From Streptomyces avidinii (GTDB lineage: Bacteria; Actinomycetota; Actinomycetes; Streptomycetales; Streptomycetaceae), in the NCBI RefSeq assembly GCF_014650695.1, contig NZ_BMVL01000004.1:234852-298851 (forward strand): 64,000 nucleotides of DNA, given 5' to 3'. Positions 17,401 to 24,698 of the stretch are shown here, piece after piece. Positions within the stretch are counted from its first letter, which is position 1. The number at the start of each line of letters is the position of its first letter. Under the pieces are notes generated by a model. The model did no database searches. It worked only from the letters and a program-made list of their open reading frames with translations, and had not been told where the DNA came from. Both the position numbers and the translations under genes were made by a program.

Positions 17401-18039
17401 CGGCTGGGAGCGGCCGCCTTCGACCGGGCGTTCTTCGTGGACAGCTGGAACCGGGTGGACGTCGAGTTCGGGGACCGCGCCTCCTTCGTACGGGCCGTCT
17501 TCGGCAGCCGAGCCGCATTCGTGGGGGCGACCTTCGCGGGACCGGTCTCCTTCGACGGTGCCGTGTTCCAGGGCGGCAGCGCCTTCGACCGGAGCCGTTT
17601 CCACGGGGCGAGCCGGTTCCGTCGTACGGTTTTCCGCGGCCCGGCGGCGTACACGAACGCCGTGTTCCAGGGGGACGTGTCCTTCGCGCGGGCCGTGCTG
17701 GAGGACGCGGCGGACCTGAGCGCCATGCACGTGACCGGGACGGCCGACTTCTCACGGACCGCTTTCGGCGGCCTGGTCAGGCTGAGCGGGACCAGGTTCG
17801 TCGGGTCCGTCTCCTTCGCCTCCGCGACCTGGGAACGCGAACTGATGAGCTCCGATGCCACGTTCGAGGAGTCGGCCGACTTCCGCAACGCCATGTTCCG
17901 GGGCGGGGTCCACTTCCAGGGCGTGCGCTTCAAAAGGGACCCCGAACCCCCTCTCCCCGGCTGGCCGGACCGCTGGAGCGTCGAGCACCTTCCGCACGGC
18001 GCCCGGAACATCCGGCTGATCGCTCGCGGCGACACCTGA
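14473..18039 (+). CDS. SAV_2336-type vWA protein with dead trypsin-like domain and pentapeptide repeats
   Basis: This 1188-residue protein has six readable parts. Residues 1-45 are like the SAV_2336 N-terminal domain (VPYAGLGAEEIADILWLAAR). A proline-rich linker follows. Residues about 170-300 are vWA-like (LALVVDTHHSM, with DTHHS at 177-181 in place of a strict DxSxS). Helical residues about 380-480 follow. Residues about 520-690 resemble a trypsin fold without a triad: LTVADAQ replaces LTAAHC (ADA at 557-559) and HFRGGPV replaces GDSGGPV (Arg666 at the serine). Residues about 690-930 I do not recognise. Residues about 975-1155 are pentapeptide repeats (units such as FVGATF, FDGAVF). It is probably the vWA partner of the MoxR ATPase. 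The GTG start overlaps the MoxR stop. Confidence 0.85.
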   Translation: MIEKLLAALADGADGSVPYAGLGAEEIADILWLAARVDPGGARTPADPGAAGPPGRPPPLPDTPSPGAAGPLPEPGTPAGAEPVQFFPAARRDPDGQPAEDGAGRRGSPLRLPRAASLDDPLALMRALRPVGRRSIGGPGEELDEQLTVERSIERMVTTPVLRPAESRWLDLALVVDTHHSMLLWSDHVDEVRRALTRSGVFRDVRTWHLTGTAAGATPMVTRGHGGPPRTPLELADPAGRRLILVLSDTVAGGWREAPVQGVLRRWCAHNAVAVLNVLPERLWTRGAVRPVPFALRAERPAAAVRSWQRIPVARRAGRRRAAAAVVPVVGVASGSLARLVRVVSGDGRWRRLACLRLDATAGTAATPADPAPGGGRSALDVVEHFRANASPTAQQLAAHLAAVPLTLPVMTLVRRSLLRDSEHGHLAEVALGGLFEEWGDEQDPSEMEFQFLPGVRETLLGSQLRGDVAAVRELVRRRVWEFMSRNRRTGPAFSATRVTTGREGSRRVAEDALPFAVRPARDPGLADRVVRVRYDALPEPQEVGTLLTPRLVLTVADAQPPPGAVAWVRPGDREIPCRTVWSDDAAPRMLLLQADEDLVDPAVCAEPLRLLTAEGHHGPDRLRIDGRTDEGDPVALTGAAAPHDGARNGELVRLSAEPESWTHFRGGPVSVNGMLAGVVHTVWPNRMVFLLTDALLEQPDFRAVLEGAGQSHDTATGVCLAVQPGADGIVPIGSSPQAELREMLVELMTDTGVSGRLVESEADAPVLLELGAPGAHAKAGRLLSELPGALARHRYRRMDGVQPTLGVAVGTGTAETLRLSRHPAIVGLLRRTEPAGALVLALSHRLHGDLDGLFGSPARLPLERLGAADEGWVCPADHPPAAFLGQVLMEAGALLEQAVDWPVCGVGAAPADPWGCIGIRLPGYERCLAHVDDEQRRAHLGTLSPGAPVDFRGTTFDHGLLPQLLAALERYGSPARLGAAAFDRAFFVDSWNRVDVEFGDRASFVRAVFGSRAAFVGATFAGPVSFDGAVFQGGSAFDRSRFHGASRFRRTVFRGPAAYTNAVFQGDVSFARAVLEDAADLSAMHVTGTADFSRTAFGGLVRLSGTRFVGSVSFASATWERELMSSDATFEESADFRNAMFRGGVHFQGVRFKRDPEPPLPGWPDRWSVEHLPHGARNIRLIARGDT

Positions 18040-18058
18040 CCGGGCGCCGGCACCGAAC

Positions 18059-18946
18059 TCAGGCCCCGGTGTGCGAGGCCTCCAGATGCCGCTCCGGCCG
18101 CTCGGCGGCCACCGGCAGACCGGCCTCGATCTCGTCCAGGGCCCGGCGGGCCGTGGCGATCCGGGCCCGGACGTCGGGGTCCGTGTCCGATGCCGCGGCG
18201 CGATTCGCCTCGTCCTCCATCTCGCGTGCCTCGTCGAGGGAGTTGAGGACGACCCCGATGAGTACGTTCACCAGCACGAAGGAGGCCAGCAGCGCGTACG
18301 AGGCGTAGTAGATGATGCTCAGCCGGGAGATCTGCAGTCCCGCGCGGACCGCGTCGGTCAGCCCGTCGAGCGTGGTCAGCAGGAAGAGAGTGAGCATGGC
18401 GCGCCCCACCGAGCCGTAGTGCCCGGGGTCGGACTTCGCGAAGCAGACCCAGCCGACCATGGCGTACACGTACAGCACCAGCGCGCCGACGAAGAGGAAG
18501 CTGGCGGTGCCCGGCAGGCTGCGGCCGACGGCGACCAGCAGGATGCGCAGGTGCGGCAGGAAGCGGGCGGTGCGCAGGACGCGCGCGAGGCGCAGCAACC
18601 GCAGCAGGGTGGTGTTCTCGCGGACGAGCGGGATGAAGGCGGAGGCCACGACCGCGAGGTCGAAGAGGTTCCACGGGTCGCGGAAGAATGCTTTCGGCCG
18701 ATCGGCGCAGGCGCCCACGCGCAGCATCATCTCCAGGGTGAACAGGGCCAGGCAGCAGTTCTCCGCGCCCTGGAGTACGAGCCGGTACTCCCCGGCCAGC
18801 CCGCTGTACGTCTCCACCCCCATCAGCGCGGCGTTGAACAGGATCGCGCAGAAGACGACCATCCCGAAGGCGGGGGCCTCCGTGGCCACCCGGCATCGGG
18901 CTGCCAGCTTCATCCGGCCACGTCCGGCCGGCTTCGGGTTTCTCAT
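18059..18946 (-). CDS. Voltage-gated cation channel, single-domain (BacNav-like)
   Basis: This 295-residue membrane protein has six transmembrane segments, as in one-domain bacterial Na/Ca channels. S4 has five arginines every third residue (Arg116, 119, 122, 125, 128). The pore segment carries TTLDGLTD at 191-198 where bacterial sodium channels have TLESW; the usual tryptophan is replaced by leucine and the glutamate by Asp194, so selectivity cannot be predicted. The C-terminal tail is charged and probably coiled coil, which may tetramerise. The start at 18946 is chosen for GAGGAG four bases upstream. It converges on the VMAP-like operon; whether the two are functionally linked is unknown. 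Confidence 0.88.
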   Translation of the reverse strand: MRNPKPAGRGRMKLAARCRVATEAPAFGMVVFCAILFNAALMGVETYSGLAGEYRLVLQGAENCCLALFTLEMMLRVGACADRPKAFFRDPWNLFDLAVVASAFIPLVRENTTLLRLLRLARVLRTARFLPHLRILLVAVGRSLPGTASFLFVGALVLYVYAMVGWVCFAKSDPGHYGSVGRAMLTLFLLTTLDGLTDAVRAGLQISRLSIIYYASYALLASFVLVNVLIGVVLNSLDEAREMEDEANRAAASDTDPDVRARIATARRALDEIEAGLPVAAERPERHLEASHTGA

Positions 18947-19303
18947 GGTGCTCCTCGTACTCGCGTCTGAGCCGCGGGCGAAACGGCGGCCCAGCCTTCT
19001 AACGCCCCACTGCCGATCGGGTTTCACCACTTTCCGCCGTCAATGCGCCGTACTGCGCCGGGGGGACCGCGCCGGGGCTCTCGGGGCAGCGGGTGCAGGT
19101 CGCAGCGCCCGTTCCGTTCCCGACCGCCTGCTCCGACCGGCCCGCCCCCGGCCCGCGTCAAGTGCGTTGCGTGAACAGTCGGTTGATCTGCGCATGAGGT
19201 GACCCTTCGGCGCATATGCTCGCTTCGTACACCCGCATGACGTACATCCGTACGTCGTGCAGCTGTGCTTCCGCATGCCTCGCAGCCGTAAGGGGACCGC
19301 GCC
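18947..19303. other. Divergent promoter region between ion channel and polysaccharide locus
   Basis: The 357-bp gap contains no convincing gene. It holds a perfect inverted repeat, GACGTAC (19239-19245) and GTACGTC (19250-19256) with a 4-nt loop, 48 bp before the acetyltransferase start. This is the size and position of an operator for the first polysaccharide gene. GAGGAG at 18951-18956 (minus sense) is the ribosome site of the channel gene, and AAGGGGA before 19304 that of the acetyltransferase. Confidence 0.5.
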
Positions 19304-19903
19304 GTGAGTGTCCGTATCCAACCCTCCTCCCAAGTGGACGAGAGCGCCGAACTCGGTGAGGGAACCACGATCTGGGATCTGGCGCAGATCCGCGAGGAGG
19401 CCCGGCTCGGCCGCGGCTGCATCGTGGGACGCGGGGCGTACGTGGGGCCGGGCGTGCGGATCGGCGATCACGTGAAGCTGCAGAACTACGCGCTCGTCTA
19501 CGAGCCCGCGGAACTGGGCGACGGGGTGTTCATCGGCCCCGCGGCGGTGCTCACCAACGACTTCTACCCGCGTGCGGTCGACCCGGAGGGCCGGATCAAG
19601 CGCGACGGCGACTGGGAGGCCGCCGGGGTGGTGGTCGCCGAGGGGGCCTCGCTGGGGGCCCGTTCGGTGTGCGTGGCCGGGGTGCGCGTCGGGCGCTGGG
19701 CGCTCGTCGCGGCCGGGGCCGTGGTGTCCAAGGACGTGCCGGACTTCGCGCTCGTCGCGGGCGTGCCGGCCCGGCGCATCGGCTGGGTGGGGCGGGCCGG
19801 GGTCCGGCTGGTGGAGCGCGAGGGTGAGCCGGGCACCTGGGAGTGCCCGCGCACCGGAGCGCTGCACGACGAGAAGGACGGGACGCTCATCGAGCGAACC
19901 TGA
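19304..19903 (+). CDS. Nucleotide-sugar N-acetyltransferase, WbpD/WlbB-like (left-handed beta-helix)
   Basis: This 199-residue hexapeptide-repeat acyltransferase contains runs such as IGEG- and VGPGVRIGDHVKLQN, then FIGPAAVLTNDFYPRA and VVSKDVPDFALVAGVPARRIG, the typical end of the left-handed beta-helix. This layout matches enzymes that N-acetylate the 3-amino group of UDP-2-acetamido-3-amino-glucuronic acid (WbpD/WlbB). Enzymes for the other steps of that route lie elsewhere in the window. The GTG start has AAGGGGA upstream. The C-terminal 35 residues (LVEREGEPGTWECPRTG) form a short extra tail also found in sugar O/N-acyltransferases of actinobacteria. Confidence 0.82.
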   Translation: MSVRIQPSSQVDESAELGEGTTIWDLAQIREEARLGRGCIVGRGAYVGPGVRIGDHVKLQNYALVYEPAELGDGVFIGPAAVLTNDFYPRAVDPEGRIKRDGDWEAAGVVVAEGASLGARSVCVAGVRVGRWALVAAGAVVSKDVPDFALVAGVPARRIGWVGRAGVRLVEREGEPGTWECPRTGALHDEKDGTLIERT

Positions 19904-20336
19904 CGGAATGTCGGCGATTTAGGGCACCGGCATTTCCTCAAAACCACAATCAACGAACATCCGCGGGCATAACGTGTCCCTGCACACGGGATCTGAGCAG
20001 GCAACAGGCCATGTTCAGTGGGGGGTTGTGTACGACGCGGGCACCGATGGCAGTGCCGTGTCCGGCGTGGATCCACCACGCCCGACGACACTGCCGATCA
20101 CACGTGTCCCGGTCCGAGGCATCGCTGGGGGGATCCAGACGCCGGCTCCGGACGGTTCGTGCCATCGGCGTGACATCGCCGCGGGCACGGACGCCGTCAT
20201 GCGCAGTCCCCCTCCACGGAGCGACGACCGCCAGGTCCGTCCGAGGAGAACGATCAGAGGGGGTAGGTGTGTTGGAGCCGTACAGCTCGGACATACGGGG
20301 TGCGGGGAGCACCAGGGGATTCGGGATGGGGACCCG
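19904..20336 (+). other. 433-bp leader region before the toroid-protein gene
   Basis: No long gene is supported. Local GC is lower in its first part. The final 70 bp hold a possible 23-codon upstream ORF (20269-20340) listed separately. No clear terminator for the acetyltransferase gene was seen, so the gap may be a transcribed leader. Confidence 0.4.
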
Positions 20337-20340
20337 ATGA
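20269..20340 (+). CDS. Possible 23-codon upstream ORF coupled to next gene
   Basis: A GTG at 20269, preceded by GAGGGGG, opens a short frame beginning VLEPYSSDIRG that ends in TGA at 20338-20340. That stop overlaps the ATG of the next gene (ATGA). The arrangement would couple translation of the peptide to the downstream gene. The peptide itself is unrecognised, and chance cannot be excluded for so short an ORF. Confidence 0.3.
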   Translation: MLEPYSSDIRGAGSTRGFGMGTR

Positions 20341-21506
20341 ACACCACACGATTAGAAGCACTGGCTCACGAGGACGCGTCGTTGCACGCCCTCGCCGAGC
20401 GGCTGCTCGCGCTGGCCGAGGCGGGGCTGCCCGCGATGTACCTGCCGGACGCCGAGAACTTCGTCTTCACCAGGGCGGGAGTGATCTCGCCCGACGGCAC
20501 CCGCGGCCTGGAGCAGCGGGGAACGAGCACCCGGTACGCGGCCATCACCGCGCTCGGCGCCCGCTTCCTGCCCGAGGACCGCCAGCGGGCCCTCTTCGGC
20601 GGGCGCTCCGCCGCAGAGTTCACGGGCGTGCTCGTGGAGCGGCTGCCGGGGGTGGTGAACCTCGGCGACGCGGCGCTCATCGCCTGGGCCGCCGCGGAGA
20701 CCGGCCACCCCAAACTGGCCGACGCGCTCGACCGGGTGGCCGCGCTGGACGTACCCGGCCGTCCGCAGTACACGGTCGAGGCGGCCTGGGTGCTCTCCGC
20801 CCTCACCGCCGCCCGCGCCGTGCTGGACGTGGAGGACCGCCTCGCGGTGGCCCGCGGGCGGCTGCTCGCGGCGAGGGTCGGCGACAGCCCGCTCTTCCCG
20901 CACGCCACCGCACCCGGCCTGGTCCCCGGCTACCGGTCCCACGTGGCCTGTTTCGCCGACCAGACCTATCCGCTGCAGGCACTGGCCCGGCTGCACGCGA
21001 GCGGGGACGACCCGGAGGCCCTCGCGGCCGCCGACGCCTGCGCCGCCCGCATCTGCCGGCTGCAGGGCGACGGCGGACAGTGGTGGTGGCACTACGACGC
21101 CCGCGAGGGCGGCGTGGTGGAGGGCTACCCGGTCTACAGCGTGCACCAGCACGCGATGGCGCCCACCGCCCTGTTCGACCTGGCCGAGGCCGGGGGAACG
21201 GACTTCGGCGCGGCGATCCGGCGCGGGCTGCGCTGGATGACCGACGTGCCCGAACTCGCCGATCCCACCGGGAACCCGCGGGAGCCGATCATCCGCGAGG
21301 ACTTCGGCGTGACCTGGCGCAAGGTGTACCGCGGCGACCCCAAGAAGGCCGTCCGGGCCGCCCGCGGGCTCACCACCCGGGTGGCACCGCACGCCCGCCT
21401 CGCACCGCTCGACCGGATCTTCCGGCCGGGCGCGGTGGACCGCGAGTGCCGTCCGTACGAGTTCGGCTGGATGCTCTTCGCCTGGCTCGGAGGGCCCCGC
21501 AGATGA
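20337..21506 (+). CDS. Conserved polysaccharide-locus protein, probable alpha/alpha-toroid, function unknown
   Basis: This 389-residue protein has no signal peptide. Its sequence alternates helical segments with aromatic loops (FVFTRAG, GQWWWHYDAREG, EGYPVYSVHQHAMAP), as in alpha/alpha-toroid enzymes that handle glycans or polyprenyl chains. I do not recognise a named family with certainty and assign no reaction. Codon 6 is TTA (20352-20354), the rarest leucine codon in Streptomyces, so translation should depend on the bldA tRNA. Its stop overlaps the start of the WecG-type gene (ATGA). The start has GGGG six bases upstream. Confidence 0.75.
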   Translation: MNTTRLEALAHEDASLHALAERLLALAEAGLPAMYLPDAENFVFTRAGVISPDGTRGLEQRGTSTRYAAITALGARFLPEDRQRALFGGRSAAEFTGVLVERLPGVVNLGDAALIAWAAAETGHPKLADALDRVAALDVPGRPQYTVEAAWVLSALTAARAVLDVEDRLAVARGRLLAARVGDSPLFPHATAPGLVPGYRSHVACFADQTYPLQALARLHASGDDPEALAAADACAARICRLQGDGGQWWWHYDAREGGVVEGYPVYSVHQHAMAPTALFDLAEAGGTDFGAAIRRGLRWMTDVPELADPTGNPREPIIREDFGVTWRKVYRGDPKKAVRAARGLTTRVAPHARLAPLDRIFRPGAVDRECRPYEFGWMLFAWLGGPRR

Positions 21507-22273
21507 CACGACGGCAGACCCTCTTCGGGGTCCCGCTCGACCCCCTGACCATGGACGAGACCGTGCAGCGCTGCCTGGACGCGGTGCGGCGCGGAGAACA
21601 GATCGAGATCGGCATGGTCAACGCGGCCAAGCTGGTCAACATGCGGCGCGACCCCATGCTCGCCGAGGCGGTCGCCGGCTGCGACCTGGTCCTGGCCGAC
21701 GGCCAGGCGGTGGTCTGGGCCGGCCGGGTGCTGGGCGTCCGGCTGCCCGAACGGGTGGCGGGAATCGACCTGTTCATGCGACTGCTGGACGCTGCCGAGG
21801 TGGCGGACATCCCCGTCTACCTGCTCGGCGCCCAGGAGGACGTCCTGGAGATGATGCTCGGGCAGATCTCCGAGCGCTTCCCGAAACTGCGGGTGGCCGG
21901 CAGCCGCAACGGCTACTTCGGCGACGGTGACCAGGAGGCCATCGCCGACGCCATTGCCGACAGCCGGGCGCGGCTGCTCTTCCTCGGCATGACCTCGCCC
22001 AAGAAGGAGATCTTCACCGCCGGCTACGGCAAGCGCACCGGCGCCCACGTGGTCCACGGCGTCGGCGGCTCCTTCGACATCCTCGCCGGCATCACCAAGC
22101 GAGCCCCCGTGGTCTGGCAGCGGATGGGACTCGAATGGTTCTACCGCACCCTCCAGGAGCCGCGCCGTCTCGGCAAGCGCTACCTCACCACCAACGCCGC
22201 CTTCCTCGTCATGACGGTCCGGGAACTCATCCACCGCACACCGTCCGCCCCTTCCGCGAACAGGAGTTACTGA
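21503..22273 (+). CDS. WecG/TagA/CpsF family glycosyltransferase
   Basis: This 256-residue GT26 protein has N-terminal LFGVPLDPLTMDETV, then IGMVNAAKLVNMRRDP, CDLVLADGQAVVWA, and a late FLGMTSPKKE and VGGSFDILAG. These are conserved throughout the family, which moves N-acetylmannosamine or N-acetylmannosaminuronic acid onto a lipid-linked acceptor (WecG, TagA). The locus also encodes a 2-epimerase and a UDP-sugar dehydrogenase, so a mannosaminuronic-type donor is plausible. The gene overlaps both neighbours (ATGA before, TGATG after), showing tight coupling. Confidence 0.92.
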   Translation: MTRRQTLFGVPLDPLTMDETVQRCLDAVRRGEQIEIGMVNAAKLVNMRRDPMLAEAVAGCDLVLADGQAVVWAGRVLGVRLPERVAGIDLFMRLLDAAEVADIPVYLLGAQEDVLEMMLGQISERFPKLRVAGSRNGYFGDGDQEAIADAIADSRARLLFLGMTSPKKEIFTAGYGKRTGAHVVHGVGGSFDILAGITKRAPVVWQRMGLEWFYRTLQEPRRLGKRYLTTNAAFLVMTVRELIHRTPSAPSANRSY

Positions 22274-23529
22274 TGCGCGTCGTCGTCGTGGGACAGGGAT
22301 ACGTCGGACTGCCGCTGGCCATCCGGGCCGCCGAGGTCGGACACCAGGTGATCGGATACGACGTGGACACCCGGCGGGTCAAGAGCCTCGCCGCCGGTGA
22401 GTCGTACGTGGAGGACGTCTCCTCCGAACGGCTGGCCCGCGCGCTGGCGCGCGGCACCTACCGCCCCAGCGAACTGGCCCGGGACTGCGGCGGCTTCGAC
22501 GTCGCCGTCGTCACCGTCCCGACACCCTTACAGGACGGAGCCCCCGACCTGCGCTACATCGAGGAGTCGGCGCACACCCTGGCCCGCTTCCTGCGCCCGG
22601 GTGCCACCGTCATCCTGGAGTCCACCACCTACCCGGGCACCACCGAGGAGCTGTTCGCGCCGATCCTGGAGGACGGCTCCGGGCTCACCGCGGGGGCCGA
22701 CTTCCACCTCGGCTACAGTCCCGAGCGGATCGACCCGGGCAACACCGTCTGGGGCTTCCAGCAGACCCCCAAGGTGGTGTCCGGCGTCGACGCCCGGTCC
22801 CTGAAGGCCATCGAGGCCTTCTACGGGGATCTCGTCGACACCACCGTGCCGGTGCGCTCCCCCAAGGAGGCCGAGCTGGCCAAACTGCTGGAGAACACCT
22901 TCCGGCACGTGAACATCGCCCTCGTCAACGAGATCGCCATGTTCGCCCGGCACCTGGACATCGACGTCTGGCAGGCCATCGAGGCGGCCTCCAGCAAGCC
23001 CTTCGGCTTCATGAAGTTCACCCCCGGCCCGGGCGTCGGCGGCCACTGCCTGCCCATCGACCCCTCGTACCTCAACTGGCGGGTGCAGCGCGAGCTCGGC
23101 CAGAACTTCCGCTTCGTGGAACTCGCCAACGACATCAACAACCACATGCCCGAGTACGTGACGAGGCGCGTGATCGACGCGCTCAACGCCAAGCGCCGCT
23201 CGGTCAACGGCTCCAAGATCCTGCTGCTGGGCCTCGCCTACAAGAAGAACACCGGCGACGCCCGGGAGTCGCCCGCCGTCCGCATCGCGAAGCTCCTCCT
23301 CGACATGGGCGCCAAGGTCCGCGCGGCCGACCCCCACGTGGTGGAGAGCATCAAGGTCGACGCCCGTCTCGTGCGGGTCGAGCCGACCCGCAAGGAACTG
23401 GCGGCGGCCGACGTGGTGGTCCTGCTCACCGACCACGACTCCTTCGACTACCAGCTGGTCACCGAGCACGCCTCCTTCGTCCTCGACTGCCGCAACCGGG
23501 TCTCCGGACCCACCGTGGAGGTGCTCTGA
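22273..23529 (+). CDS. Nucleotide-sugar 6-dehydrogenase (WbpA/WecC-like)
   Basis: The protein has 418 residues. It has the UDP-glucose/GDP-mannose dehydrogenase layout: Rossmann VVGQGYVGLPLA at the N-terminus, FDVAVVTVPTP, YSPERIDPG, the catalytic cysteine Cys259 in GVGGHCLPID, and a C-terminal domain with GLAYKKNTGDARESP. The sequence is closest in pattern to enzymes that oxidise UDP-GlcNAc or UDP-ManNAc to the uronic acid. The pair with the 2-epimerase supports this. Codon 86 is TTA (22528-22530), another possible bldA dependence. The start overlaps the upstream stop, with AGGAG seven bases before the ATG. Confidence 0.92.
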   Translation: MRVVVVGQGYVGLPLAIRAAEVGHQVIGYDVDTRRVKSLAAGESYVEDVSSERLARALARGTYRPSELARDCGGFDVAVVTVPTPLQDGAPDLRYIEESAHTLARFLRPGATVILESTTYPGTTEELFAPILEDGSGLTAGADFHLGYSPERIDPGNTVWGFQQTPKVVSGVDARSLKAIEAFYGDLVDTTVPVRSPKEAELAKLLENTFRHVNIALVNEIAMFARHLDIDVWQAIEAASSKPFGFMKFTPGPGVGGHCLPIDPSYLNWRVQRELGQNFRFVELANDINNHMPEYVTRRVIDALNAKRRSVNGSKILLLGLAYKKNTGDARESPAVRIAKLLLDMGAKVRAADPHVVESIKVDARLVRVEPTRKELAAADVVVLLTDHDSFDYQLVTEHASFVLDCRNRVSGPTVEVL

Positions 23530-23533
23530 CCCC

Positions 23534-24676
23534 GTGACCAGGATCGTCTGCGTGGCCGGAGCCCGGCCCAACTACATGAAGATCAAGCCGGTGATGGACG
23601 CACTGGAGCGCCGCGGCGCCGAGGTGATCCTCGTCCACACCGGACAGCACTACGACGAGTCCATGAACGACGTGTTCTTCCGCGACCTCGGCATCCGGCC
23701 GCCCGACCGCTACCTGGGCGCCGGATCCGGCAGCCACGCGCAGCAGACGGGGCGGGTCATGGCCGCCTTCGAGCCGCTGCTCGACGAACTGGCCCCGGAC
23801 GCCGTCGTGGTGGTCGGCGACATCAACTCCACCCTGGCCTGCGCCCTGGTCACCGCGAAGGCCGGCCCGCTGCTGGCCCATGTGGAGGCCGGGCTGCGCA
23901 GCCGTGACTGGAGCATGCCGGAGGAGGTCAACCGGGTCGCCACCGACCGGCTCAGCGACTACCTGCTGGCGCCCTCGCCCGACGCCGCCGTGAACCTGCG
24001 CGCGGAGGGCTACCGGGAGGACCAGATCCATGTCGTCGGCAACGTCATGATCGACACCCTCCTCGCCAACCTGGACCGGGCCCGGCAGTCGGACATCCTG
24101 GACCGGTACGGGCTCACCCGCGGCGGATACGGCCTGGTCACCCTGCACCGGCCGGCGAACGTCGACGACCCCGGGGCGCTGCGCGGCCTGCTGAAGGCCC
24201 TGGGCGAGATCGCCGACCGCTGTCCACTGCTGCTGCCCGTGCACCCGCGGGCCGCCGAGCGGCTGGCCGAGCTGGGCGTGCCCGGCGGCATCCGGACCGT
24301 ACCGGCCGCCGGGTACCTCGACTTCATCGCCCTGCAGGACTCCGCCCGCGTGGTGCTCACCGACTCCGGGGGCATCCAGGAGGAGACCACCGCGCTGGGG
24401 GTGCCCTGCGTGACCCTGCGGGAGAACACCGAGCGCCCCATCACGGTGGAGGAGGGCACGAACGTGCTGGCGGGCACGGATCCGGAGCGCATCACGGCCA
24501 CCGTGAACCGGGTCCTCGACGATCCGCCCCCGCCGCGCTGCCCCGAACTCTGGGACGGCCGGGCGAGCGAGCGGATCGCCGCGGTCCTGCTCGACGGGCC
24601 GCCCGCGCATTCCCGGCCGCGCCCGACCGACCTCGTGTCGCGCGGGCCGGCCACCGATCGACAGCACGTGCTGTAA
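23534..24676 (+). CDS. UDP-N-acetylglucosamine 2-epimerase (WecB/WbpI-like)
   Basis: The protein has 380 residues and a GT-B-like fold. Conserved stretches are GARPNYMKIKP, HTGQHYDESM, VVGDINSTLA, AHVEAGLRSRDW, VTLHRPANVDD and LTDSGGIQEET. These enzymes invert C-2 of UDP-GlcNAc or of UDP-2,3-diacetamido-glucuronic acid (WbpI). Both substrates are possible here because both pathways have partners in the locus. The GTG start follows the dehydrogenase stop by four bases. The C-terminal 30 residues (SRPRPTDLVSRG) are an extra disordered tail. Confidence 0.92.
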   Translation: MTRIVCVAGARPNYMKIKPVMDALERRGAEVILVHTGQHYDESMNDVFFRDLGIRPPDRYLGAGSGSHAQQTGRVMAAFEPLLDELAPDAVVVVGDINSTLACALVTAKAGPLLAHVEAGLRSRDWSMPEEVNRVATDRLSDYLLAPSPDAAVNLRAEGYREDQIHVVGNVMIDTLLANLDRARQSDILDRYGLTRGGYGLVTLHRPANVDDPGALRGLLKALGEIADRCPLLLPVHPRAAERLAELGVPGGIRTVPAAGYLDFIALQDSARVVLTDSGGIQEETTALGVPCVTLRENTERPITVEEGTNVLAGTDPERITATVNRVLDDPPPPRCPELWDGRASERIAAVLLDGPPAHSRPRPTDLVSRGPATDRQHVL

Positions 24677-24698
24677 ACGCAATTCGAAGGGGAAGACC

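Noticed and set aside
18040..18058. Terminator between the vWA gene and the ion channel gene
   Set aside because: Only a weak 5-bp stem spans the region, not enough to call.
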